Source: Chelonoidis abingdonii (lineage: Eukaryota; Chordata; Testudines; Testudinidae). From it: a stretch of 64,000 bases of DNA. The stretch covers positions 42,378,142 through 42,442,141 of the forward strand of contig NC_133774.1 in the NCBI RefSeq assembly GCF_003597395.2. Reading direction: 5' to 3'. The first letter of the stretch is position 1; every line of letters begins with the position of its first letter. Of the stretch, positions 12,124 through 21,610 are shown piece after piece. The position numbers were made by a program, and so were the translations under genes. Under the pieces are notes generated by a model, which worked only from the letters and a program-made list of their open reading frames with translations, was not told the origin of the DNA and did not search any database.

Positions 12124-13386
12124 TGACACAGGCAATAATCTTTTCAAAACAAAATATCTTTTTATTAAAGTAGCTAATAATCCCTAATACTGTGTATCCT
12201 AAAAATCCTAAAATTCCTGAGACATCAATCCCTTATTGCAAATTAGAGAGCACTTCGGCTACAATAGCATATAGTTCAAACAGAGCCACCCAGAGGATTC
12301 AGGGGGCCTGGGGACTTTGGGGGCGGGGGGGGCCCCCCACTTCGGCAGTCATTCGGCGGCGGGGGGGCCTTCCACTCTGGGTCCCGCCGCCGAGGTGCCC
12401 CGAAGACCCATAGCAGGGGCCCCCCGCTGCCAAATTACCGCTGAAGACCCAGCACTTCGGCAGTGGGTCCCGCTTTGGCGGTAATTTGGCAGCGGCGGGT
12501 CTTTCTGCCCTGGGGGGGAAAGAACCCCTCGCCACCGAAGACTTGGAGTGGAAGAAGCTCTGGAGGCCCGGGCCCCATGAGAGTTTTCCAGGGCCACCGG
12601 AGCAAGTGAAGGACCCTGCTCCAGAGGCCCCGAAAAACTCTCGTGGGGGCCTGGGGCAAATTGCCCCACTTGCCCCACCCCTGGGCAGCCCTGAGTTCAA
12701 ATGATAGTAAGTGAAGCAATTTGTTGCAAGTGGCCAGTTTTTGCAACAGATTGTCCACAGCAGAGCTTAAGTTGCTTTGAAGTTTACATAGATAAATTTC
12801 AATTAAAACACACACATTTCAAGCACACATATATTAAATACTATACATTATCCTAAACTAGGCTTATATTAAAACTATAATTAAAAGAATATTAAGTTTA
12901 CTCTATAAATCCATTGCTGCTTTCTTTTAAAAATCAAATTGCTGCTGCTCAGCTCCTGGTCGGTCAGTTGTGCTCTACTCCAGCTTTCTTTTCTCTCTTT
13001 CTGCAGCAGTTTGTCTCTGGCTTCTCTCGCTGGCTTCCGGGCTCTCCCTGCACGACTGTCTTCTTCTCAGACGTAGCCTCTAGGCTTCGAAAATGCTGCT
13101 GGCAGCTGGCCTTTTATGCTATATTGTAGCTCTGTCTTTATACAGATTCCTATTCTTAGCTAGTTACCTCACCTGCACATGCTCAGTCATGACCATTACC
13201 TCAGAATTCTGATTGACAGCTCTGATTTTTAAAACAAATTGTGACCAGTATGAGTGGTTCTGACCAGCTAGAGCTTAACTGACTGACCGCTGTCACCCCT
13301 TACTGCACAATCTTGCACATGCTCACTGATGTCCTTCACCTCAGAGCTGCGATTCTGCCAAGCCACACCCACTTGGCTCTTTGCCA
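12124..13386 (-). mobile_element. Probable LTR (reverse orientation) carrying a nested hAT MITE
   Basis: On the reverse strand the segment starts TGGCAAAGAG immediately after a purine run complementary to GTTCCCCCCTTTTTTTTAG (13387-13404), which has the form of a polypurine tract. It contains a TATA-like AGCATAAAAGG near 13110 and an AATAAA near 12164, and ends TGTGTCA. Removing the nested MITE leaves about 840 bp. No coding region adjoins it. Boundaries are inferred from these signals, without a confirmed TSD. Confidence 0.45.
12281..12693. mobile_element. hAT-type GC-rich MITE with perfect 8-bp TSD
   Basis: The element starts CAGAGCCACCCAGAGG and ends with the approximate complement CCCCTGGGCAGCCCTG. 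It is flanked by AGTTCAAA at 12273-12280 and 12694-12701. The interior is GC-rich with inner palindromes (CACTTCGGCAG, GGTAATTTGGCAG). The 8-bp duplication and CAG..CTG ends fit hAT. The long reverse frames here (12299-12815) are by-products of its GC content. Confidence 0.85.
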
Positions 13387-13609
13387 GTTCCCCCCTTTTT
13401 TTTAGAAATCATAAGTTCTTACTGAGCATGCTAAGGGTCCGCAGCGTGCATCTCAGAGTGGTCTGATTTTTGCTTATTCAGAATAGAGATCAGGGATACA
13501 AAGTAGAGACTAGATTGTTTTCTCTGGTAATAAACTTTGTTCCTGCTCTGCCCCTCCCTTACTCCCACCTTCACTCCTGTTCCACCATGTTCTTGCTCTG
13601 TGTTTGACC

Positions 13610-13820
13610 CTTGTCTCACCTCCAGTCCTCAGTGACCAGTCCTAGCTCCGACCATGGCCTCTAACTTCTGACTTGACTCTGGCATTTGGTATCTGACCTT
13701 GACTCTTGTCCTCTGCTTCTATTCCTGATTCTGACTCTGACTTGATCCCTGGCTCTGGTAACTGGTGCTTATCCTTGGCTTCATTCCCCACCCTGGTTGC
13801 CTGACTCCTGCTCTGACTAC
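13610..13820. repeat. Degenerate TGACTCT-type short repeat
   Basis: Irregular repetitions of TGACTCT/CTGACTT/CTTGACTC with CCTGG spacers across about 200 bp. The reverse translation becomes Ser/Gln/Glu-rich. It may be part of a retroelement UTR; I cannot place it in a family. Confidence 0.5.
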
Positions 13821-14789
13821 TAGGCCACACCACCTACATGCTGGTTTATAACAGTTTATTTTACCAAAACCCCCAGAATCTAAGAGTGAACTGATGGAAA
13901 AGAGTGGTAGATGGAAAGACTGTTTTCTATTCTCAGTAGAAATGAAGAAAGACCATGCACAGTGTACTTGCAAACTGCAAAGTGAAAATATCAAATTTGA
14001 AGTACTGACATTCTTTCATGACAGTTACATGAATAAAGCTAAATGGGTACAGAAGTGTGTGTGAAAGCGGCCTTACTGACACACCTGAAAACACAAATCC
14101 TCCATTTATCCACAGAACAAGTGCTGCACGCTGTTCTCTAAGCCTGCCTTCACTAATGGTATCCTCTCCTTTCTAAAAGGCTCCAGGCTCAGCTCATGCT
14201 ATTCAACTTTGGTAAGAAGAAAGCAGAGCTGGACTATGATGAAAATCACAGCATCCATATATTTGCTATAATATGCACTAGTGTAAGTTCAGTTCCAATC
14301 ATTCCTAGGAACAGGGAAGTCATAAAGGTGTCTTAGAGCCACCTTTTGAGTCTACAAAGCTAGAATGAGCATGAATTCACACACACTGATCACTTCACAA
14401 GTAATAATAATAGTAGTAGCAAATGGCTGGGGGGTATCTCAGGCTATTAATTTGTGATGATGAAGAAATTTCACTACAGACTGAATGGGAAATATTATAG
14501 GAAGTGATAGAAAACACAGTGGAGGAAGTTACTGGGAAGCATAAGCAAACAAGAAAAGACAAAGCTGGATAAGCAATAAAATAAGAAAATTACAGGAAAA
14601 GTATAAATAAGCCAAGATTGCTGAGAAAGCAGAAGTAAAAGAATTATGCAAAGCAGCAAAGAAACCACGAAGATTTGGCATGCAAAAGTTTTGGAAAGAA
14701 GAGGATAAACAACTAGAGGAGGCACCAATGAAACAAGAAATGAAAACAATGTAGTAAACCATCCTTGCCATTTCTAAATATTATAGATG
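13821..14789. other. Unassigned intron sequence, possibly LINE-derived at its right end
   Basis: From 14480 the forward strand becomes A-rich with Lys/Arg/Glu-rich broken frames, like the linker between endonuclease and RT domains of LINEs. It runs into the CR1 copy at 14790. Nothing else recognised. Confidence 0.3.
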
Positions 14790-15071
14790 ACAATATTTTA
14801 CTCAAAATATTGCTTCCAACACAGAAGAATTCTATATTAGACCTCATCTTGACAGATAAAGAGGAACTGATCACAGAACTAAAAATTATGTGCAAATGAT
14901 CATGAATTGGTCCTCTTTGTTAGGTGCAAACAGTAATATATATGCTTGGAGCTTTTAAAGAGCCAATTTCACAAAGCTGAAAACAATTATGAGTCAGGTC
15001 AGTTGGGAGAAAGAATTTAAACATGAAAAATCTGAATGATAATTGGGAATTGATTATGAGCATTTTGTTTA
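14790..15071 (+). mobile_element. CR1 LINE copy A, 5' segment (endonuclease end)
   Basis: TTCTATATTAGACCTCATCT..GACAGATAAAGAGGAACTGATCACAGAACT parallels the CR1 endonuclease end in copy B (43350-43620), where the protein reads NSILHLIFTDKEEFITEL. The copy is interrupted at 15072 by a hAT element and resumes at 16722. Confidence 0.75.
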
Positions 15072-16721
15072 TTAGGGCTGTCGAGCAATTAAAAATTAAT
15101 CATAATCACGTGATTAAAATAATAATCGCATGATTAATCACACTGTTAAACAATAATAGAATACCATTTACATATTTTTGATGTTTTCTACATTTTAAAA
15201 TATATTGATTTCAATTATAACACAGAATAAAAAATTTATAGTGCTCACTTTATATTTATTTTTTATTACAAATAATTTCACTGTAAATAAAAAGAAATAG
15301 TATTTTTCAATTCACCTAATACAAGTACTGTAGTGCAATCTCTTTATCATGAAAGCTGAACTTACAAATGTAGAATAATGTACAAAATGTAACTGCATTC
15401 AAAAATAAAACAAAATAAAACTTCAGAGCCTACAAGTCCACTCAGTCTATATCTTGTTCAGCCAATTGCCCAGGAGATAATGCTTCTTGTTCAGAATGTC
15501 ACCTGAAAGTGAGAACAGGTGTTTGCATGGCACTGTTGTAGCTGCTGTCACAAGATGCGTGAAAGAGTCATATGTCCCTTCATGCTTCAACCGCCATTCC
15601 AGAAGACATTCATCCATTCTGAGTATGGTTTCTGCTCAATAATAATCCAAAACAGTATGGACTGACACATGTATATTTTCATCATCTGAGCCAGATGCCA
15701 CCAGAAGAAGGTTGATTTTCTTTTTTTGGTGGTTTGAGTTCCGTAGTTTCCACATCAGAATTTTTCTTTTTTAAGACTTCTGAAAGCATGCTCCACGCCT
15801 CAGATTTTGGAAGGCACTTCAGATTCTTAAATCTTGGGTCAAGTGCTGTAGCTATCTTTAGAAATCTCATATTGGTACCTTCTTTGTGTTTAGTGAAATC
15901 TGCAATGAAAGTGTTCTTAAAATGAGCAACATATGCTGAGTCTCATCTGAGACTACTATAACATGAAATATATAGCAGAATGCAGGTAAAATAGAGCAGG
16001 AGACATACAATTCTCCTCCAAGGAGTTCAGTCCCAAATTTAATTAACACATTTTATTTTTTAATGAGTGTCATCAGCATGGAAGCATGTCCTCTGGAATG
16101 CAGGTTGAAGCATGAAGAGGCATATGAATGTTTAGCATATCTGGCATGTAAATACCTTGCAACGCCAGCTAAAAAATTCCCATGCGAATGCCCATTCTCA
16201 CTTTCTGGTGACATTGTAAATAAGAAGTGAGCAGCATTATCTCTCGTAAATGTACACAAACTTGTTTGTCTTAGTGATTGGCTGAATGAGAAGTAGGACT
16301 GAGTGGAGTTGTAGGCTCCAAAGTTTTGCATTGTTTGTTTTTTTGAGTGCAGTTATGTAACAAACAAAAAAAATCTACATTTGTAAGATGGACTTTCGAG
16401 ATAAATAGATTGCACTACAGTATTTGTGTGAGGTGAATTGAAAAATATTATTTCTTTTATCATTTTTAGAGTGCAAATAGTTGTAATAAAAATAATAATA
16501 TAAAGTAAGCTGTGTATACTTTGTATTCTGTGTTGTAACTGAAATCAATATACTTGAAAATATAAAAAAAATCCAAAATATTTAATTAATTTCAGTTGGT
16601 ATTCTATTGTTTATCAATGCGATTAAAACTACGATTAATCACGAATAATTTTTTAAGCATGATTTTTTTTTTGTTAATCGCATGAGTTAACTGCAATTAA
16701 TTGATAGCCCTATATATATAG
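15072..16721. mobile_element. Palindromic hAT element, copy 1
   Basis: Ends TAGGGCTGTCGA / TTGATAGCCCTA. The left arm (to about 15640) and right arm (from about 16055) are inverted copies: both contain CTCCAGAGGACATGC-like and TGTCACC(A)GAAAG-like blocks facing outward. The right arm reads forward as KYLATPA..FPCECPFSLSGDIVNK, the hAT C-terminal dimerisation region. The left arm encodes the same region on the reverse strand. The middle (15682-16049, reverse) encodes ALDPRFKNLKCLPKSE, a hAT transposase block upstream of that region. All frames are broken. It lies inside CR1 copy A, so it is younger than that CR1. Confidence 0.75.
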
Positions 16722-18475
16722 GAAAGTAAAAGGACACAAGAAGAAATCTGTGGCCAGCAGAGTTAAGGACAATAAGCAGGAGTTTTTATAAATATATTAA
16801 AAACAAAAAGAATACTAACACTACTGACTAATGGTGTTGATCTATTAATAGATGGAAATGGTAGAATTCTCAATAGTAATGAAGAAAAGGGAGAAGTGTT
16901 CAATAAACCTTTGTTTTTTATATTTGGCAAAAAGCCAGATGTAGTCCTATCACACGATGATGATGAAACAATTTCTATTCTTACAGTAACTCAGGAGGAT
17001 GTTAATAAGCAGATCCAGACAATTTATATCCACGAGTTTTAAAAGAATTGGCTAAGTTGCTTGCTGAACTGTTAATGTTGATTTTCAAGAAATTTTGGAA
17101 CACACGGGAAATTCCAGAAGACTGGAAGAAAGATAATGTTTTGCCAGTATCTAAAATGGTAAAAAGGATGGCCCTGTAATTGTAGGCCTATCAGCCTGAC
17201 ATTGATCCTGGGGAAAATAATAGAATGGCTGCTATAGAACCCAATTACTAAAGAATTAAAGGAGGGTAATATAACTAATACCAATCAACAAGGATTTATA
17301 GAAAATAGATCTGATTAAACTAACAACTTTTTTGATTAAATTTCAAGTTTGGTTGTTAAATTAATAGTGTTGATTATAATAAGGCATTTGACTTAGTACA
17401 GCACAGCATTTTGATTAAGAAACAAGAACAAAACAAAATTAACATGGCACATGTTATACGGATTAGAAACTGGGTAAATGACAGATCTTCAAATGTAACT
17501 GTGTACAGGGAATCACCATCAAGAATGTGAGTTTCTAATAGGGTCCTGCAGGGATCAGTTCTTGGCCCTATGCTACTTAACATTTTTATCAATTACCTTG
17601 AATAATATATACAATCATCACTAATAAAGTGTACAGATGACACAAAGTTTGGGAAAGTAGTAAATAATTAAGAGGACAATCTGAATTGTTTATTAACTGG
17701 GTGCAAGCAAACAATTTGCATTTTAATATGGTCAAATGTAAAATTATACATCTAGGAACAGAAAATGTAAACTACACTTACAGGATGGGAGGGTCTATCC
17801 TGTGAAAAAGTGACTCTAAAGGACTTGGGAGTTCATGATGGATATTCACCTGAACATTATCTCCCTATGCAACATTGTGGTCAAAGGAGCTAAAGTGATT
17901 CTTGGATGTACATGCAGGAATATTGAGAAGCGGTAGGAACGCTATATTACCTCTGGATTTGGGACTGGTATAAATGCTACTGAAATATTGTGTTCACTTC
18001 TAGTGTCCACAATTCAAGGAGGTTGCTGATAAATTGGAGCAGGTTGACAGAAGAGCCACAAGAATGATTAAAAGATGGGAATACATGACTTAGACTCAAG
18101 GAACTCTATCTATTTAACTTAAAAAAGAGAAGGTTAAGGGGAGATTTGACCACACTCTATAAGTACCTATATGAGGAACAAAATTTTTGATAATGGTAGA
18201 ACAAGATCTGGTGGCTGGAAGTTGAACCTGAACAAATTCATACTAGAAATAAGGCACAATTTTTTAACATTGAGGGTAATTAACTATTGGAACAAGGGTC
18301 ATGGTGGCTTCCCCATCAATGGCAATTTTTAAATCAAGATTGGATTTTTCTAAAAGATAAGCCAAGCCCTAGTTCAAACAGAAATTAAGTCAGGGAAATC
18401 CTATGGCCTGTGTTATACAGGAAGTCAGAGTAGATGATCACAGTGGTCCCTTTTGGTTTCATAATCTATGGAAAA
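16722..18475 (+). mobile_element. CR1 LINE copy A, reverse transcriptase to 3' end
   Basis: Broken forward frames include IPEDWKK (finger), YNKAFDLVQHSILIK (the AFDxVxH motif), GSVLGPMLLNIFI (the QGSVLGP motif), TDDTKFG (from the FADDTKL catalytic box), RRATRMIK and SPSMAIFKSRLDF. The 3' end carries GATGATCACAGTGGTCCC..TGGTTTCATAATCTATGG, the CR1 3' UTR. Many stops show it is inactive. Confidence 0.85.
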
Positions 18476-19062
18476 AGTGAAGAAAGTGTCATTTACATAC
18501 AACTTGGTTTGGAACAGCCCTGCAATAGTCACCAACTTTTAACTGTAATATTCTCACAGCTCATGTAGAAATTATTTTTGTAAATCCTTTATCAAGTAGC
18601 TTAGTCTTATTTTCCATAAAAATAAGGATAAAGAATATTTTATTATAGTTCACTGTGCACTGAAACAGGTAAATCCTGCTCAGACTCTAATAAGCAGTTG
18701 CGTATTAGTCTGCTTTTGTCGGTTATAGAAGCACTGAATAAATGAAGGTATTGTTCAGTGCCTTGATAATGTTCTATCTCAACATAGTTTTGAGCTGTTC
18801 AGAGAACACAAATTTATTAACTTTCTTCACGTTACAGATAATTTTACTTAACAGTATTCAGTTTAATGATTTTTGTGGAAATTATATACTAATCTTGACT
18901 CTGTGATAATGATGTATTTTAAAAAACAGAAGTTATCGTCTTGTTTTCAAAGGTGTGTTTTGCTATATCATCCATTACTCAGAATACCTATGTGACATCA
19001 TTCCCATGCCTCAGTTGTAAATGGCTAATTCTCTCTTTTCCCCCATCTGTGTTCCTTTGCAG
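18476..19062 (+). other. SHISAL2B intron 2, 3' end
   Basis: AT-rich sequence with no other feature. It finishes with a strong polypyrimidine acceptor (CTCTCTTTTCCCCC..TTCCTTTGCAG) at 19031-19062. Confidence 0.5.
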
Positions 19063-19229
19063 GCAGCTCAAATAGAAAAATCAAGGCAGAATATTCAAAT
19101 ATAAATTAGAATTCAGCAAATCAAATGTCTGATCAATCTGGTGATATAATTCGAGAAACGCTGCTGGAAGTTACGCAAACTAATCTTACTGAAGTTTATC
19201 ATCCACATGACTGTGTTGTTAGACTATAA
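19063..19229 (+). pseudogene. SHISAL2B: SHISAL2B exon 3 (C-terminal exon with in-frame TAG)
   Basis: Follows a strong acceptor. Joined in phase 1 to a repaired exon 2 it reads G-SSNRKIKA, aligning with the family's C-terminal tail, then TAG at 19107-19109. The same frame continues for 39 more codons to TAA at 19227-19229 with SGDIIRETLLEVTQ still resembling the family's C-terminal DDIIQEKxMxxTQ, which suggests the TAG is secondary. With the actual exon 2 frame the tail is AAQIEKSRQNIQI then TAA. A candidate poly(A) signal ATTAAA lies at 19267. Confidence 0.62.
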
Positions 19230-19576
19230 ATGGTGGGCAATTGCTGATGAATGGTGGGGCAATGAAATTAAAACATGTACTTGTCAGTGATTGTAAAGAA
19301 ATGTGGACGGATGACTGGTGCTGTACTATACAATTTTCAATCTGTTTCATGTAGTAATGTGAGTACAACACAGGAAGTAAAATTGACATTTTAAAAGGTT
19401 AATGCTACATACTGCATTTTTCTAATACTGCAGTGAGATCATTGGGAACTACAATAACAATTTGAATGGCTCATGGAAACATTTTCTTGAAGGATAAGTT
19501 AGAGAGTTTCATGTTGATGAAGTGCCCTTGTACGGATAGTAAAAGTTCCAGTTCAGTAGAGCATTGGTGTAAATTA

Positions 19577-20825
19577 AGGGCATGGCTACACTTGCAGATG
19601 TAGAGAGCTGTGACTTAAACCCACCTTTGTAGAGCACAGTAGGGAAAGCGTTGCAGTCTGTCTACACTGACAGCTTCAAGCGCACTGGCATGGCCACGTT
19701 TGTGGCACTTGCAGCGGCATTGGGAGCGGTGCATTATGGGCAGCTATCCCAGCATGCAAGTGACTGCAACATGCTTTTCAAATGGGGGGTTGGGGCGGAG
19801 TGGATTGTGACAGGGAGTGTGTTGTATGTGGGGGGAGAGAGGGTTTTTGAAGTGCTGAGATTGTCTTGTAAGTTCAGATCCCTCTCCCCCACCTCTCTCT
19901 CACTCACTTAAAGCAAACAGTAAATGTTTATTTTTTCTCCGACCTGATAAGCAGCTGGCTTCACTGAAATGGAGCTTTGAAAGGGCATTTCTGCATTCCT
20001 GCAGCCGATTTCACAACAATGACAAGAGTGGCCACTTGACGTAAGGGGATTATGGGATGTTTCCAGACAGGGTTGTTGCAACCATTTAGGCGACCCAGGT
20101 GGTTGCTTAGGATGCTGGGATTTGGGGGGCGCCATTTTCTTCAGCAGTGACCGCGGCAGCCGGACCTTTTGCCACCCCGGTCGCCACTGGCATTTAGGCG
20201 GAGGGAGCTGGGACAGGGAGGCGCGGGGAGGTGGTGGTACGCAGGGGAACTCCCCACCCCAGCTCACCCCTGTGCCGCCTCCTCCCCGAGTACACCTTAG
20301 CTGCTTCACTTCTCCCGCCTCCCAGGCTTGCGGCACCTAAGCTGATTGGTGCCACAAGCCTGGGAGGTGGGAGAAGTGAAGCAGCCATGGCGTGCTCATG
20401 TGCAGAACAGAGGTGAGCTGGGGCGGAGCAGGTGCCTCAGGGCGGAGGGTGGGGTGTAGGGAGCTGCCACGGGGGGGTGCCTCAGAGCGGAGGGGGGGAG
20501 CTGCCGTGGAGGGGAGCACCTCAGGGCAGGAGTGCGGGGCAGGGGCACAAGGTGTAAGTTTTGCCTAGGGCGCGAAACATACTTGCACTGGCCCTGTTTC
20601 CAGAGGCTGATCACGGCGCAGTAATGCAACACCTCATTCACACTGGCGCTCCGGCGCTCCAGTGGGGGCACAGCAAATGTTATTCCATTCGCCGAGGGAG
20701 AGTACCAGCAGTGCTGTAGCTGTGGAGTCACAGCGCTCTATGTGCCTTGCTAGTGTGGACAGGGCGTGAGTTAGGGCGTCCAGGGCTGCTTTATTGCACT
20801 GTAACTTGCAAGTGTAGCCAAGGCC
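19577..20825. mobile_element. Harbinger-like MITE with a hAT MITE nested in it
   Basis: Ends are GGCATGGCTACACTTGCA and TGCAAGTGTAGCCAAGGCC, inverted repeats of about 18 bp, flanked by TTA (19574-19576; 20826-20828), a PIF/Harbinger-type 3-bp site. About 710 bp remain after removing the nested element. No transposase is readable; frame 19651-19911 is chance. Confidence 0.65.
20068..20596. mobile_element. Nested hAT MITE with 8-bp TSD TTTCCAGA
   Basis: Starts CAGGGTTGTTGCAACC and ends CACTGGCCCTG, with TTTCCAGA at 20060-20067 and 20597-20604. The centre is a GC-rich near-palindrome (arms around CTCCCGCCTCCCAGGC at 20312 and CCTGGGAGGTGGGAG at 20360). The long ORFs seen on both strands here are consequences of the GC-rich palindrome. 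Confidence 0.85.
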
Positions 20826-21030
20826 TTAGTGAAGGCTGAATAGCAAAACAACACTGCTTGAAATTGTCATTCTGGAAGATGCCACAGTCTCCGGTCCATT
20901 TTATGTGTTTGCATCTACAGCTCAAACATCATAATTGGAGCTTATTTTACCCTACTGAAAAGCAAATTTGTTTCTCCTATGGTGTGCATTGGAAGTTGAG
21001 GACTGTACATTTTCTGTGGCATTTTATATG

Positions 21031-21610
21031 TTCTGCAAAATGTTTAGAGGCTGCCATTTTCTTTTTGTAAATGGTATTTTCTTCAATCATTTATAAAACT
21101 GTTACGTCATTCACTATTGATCTTTTAATCTGTGGCTGAATCTTGGCCCTGGTATAAAAACTGAGACCTAGCCAGAATTTGTGCCCTACACTAAACATGT
21201 ATTGGCCTGAATGATTGTAAGAACCTGCTATGAAGGGGGGTTAGAAAGGATTCTCTTTCAGTTTAAGGGAGTGAGGTGCTCAACTAATGAAAATGACTTG
21301 CAAACAATCATTCCTAATGATCAGCAGTCAATGCATATGTCAAATGCTCTGTGAGGTCTTCATTGTCCAGAAAGGGGTGGTCCAAATGCTCTGTGAGGTC
21401 TTCATTGTCCAGAAAGGGGTGGTCCAAATGCTCTGTGAGGTCTTCTTTCACATGAACTCCATCTGCAGTCAGGAACCATCAGGTTACATGCAGGGCACAA
21501 ATTCTGGCTAGGTCTTACAGGTTCCATGCCAGGGCCAGGATGAGTATAAATGATTGAAGAAAATATTCATCATTCACGACAATAAAATGGCAGCCACTGC
21601 CCATTCTGCA
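21031..21610. repeat. Fold-back repeat (long imperfect inverted repeat)
   Basis: Left arm 21031-21187 and right arm 21492-21610 are inverted copies: GGCTGCCATTTT..TTCTTCAATCATTTATA..GGCCCTGGTAT..GACCTAGCCAGAATTTGTGCCC on the left is matched by the complement on the right. The left arm has about 40 extra bases. The loop of about 300 bp contains the 42-bp tandem repeat. No family recognised. Confidence 0.75.
21341..21445. repeat. 42-bp tandem repeat, 2.5 copies
   Basis: Units start at 21341, 21383 and 21425, each beginning CAAATGCTCTGTGAGGTCTTC. The first two units are identical across 42 bp, so the duplication is recent relative to the surrounding old repeats. 42 is divisible by three, so one frame repeats a 14-residue peptide; I do not regard it as coding. 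Confidence 0.9.

Noticed and set aside
12299..12815. Three overlapping reverse ORFs of 109-133 residues
   Set aside because: They overlap in different frames inside the GC-rich hAT MITE and reflect its base composition.
14495..14895. Hydrophobic reverse ORFs resembling membrane proteins
   Set aside because: They are antisense to A-rich LINE-like sequence; T-rich codons give Phe/Leu/Ser by composition.
15867..16049. Reverse ORF considered as a host exon
   Set aside because: It is the centre of a hAT element, with a homologous counterpart at 39448-39852.
21341..21445. Repeat array considered as CRISPR or protein repeat
   Set aside because: Units are contiguous without spacers, only 2.5 copies, in vertebrate intergenic DNA; it is a simple tandem duplication.
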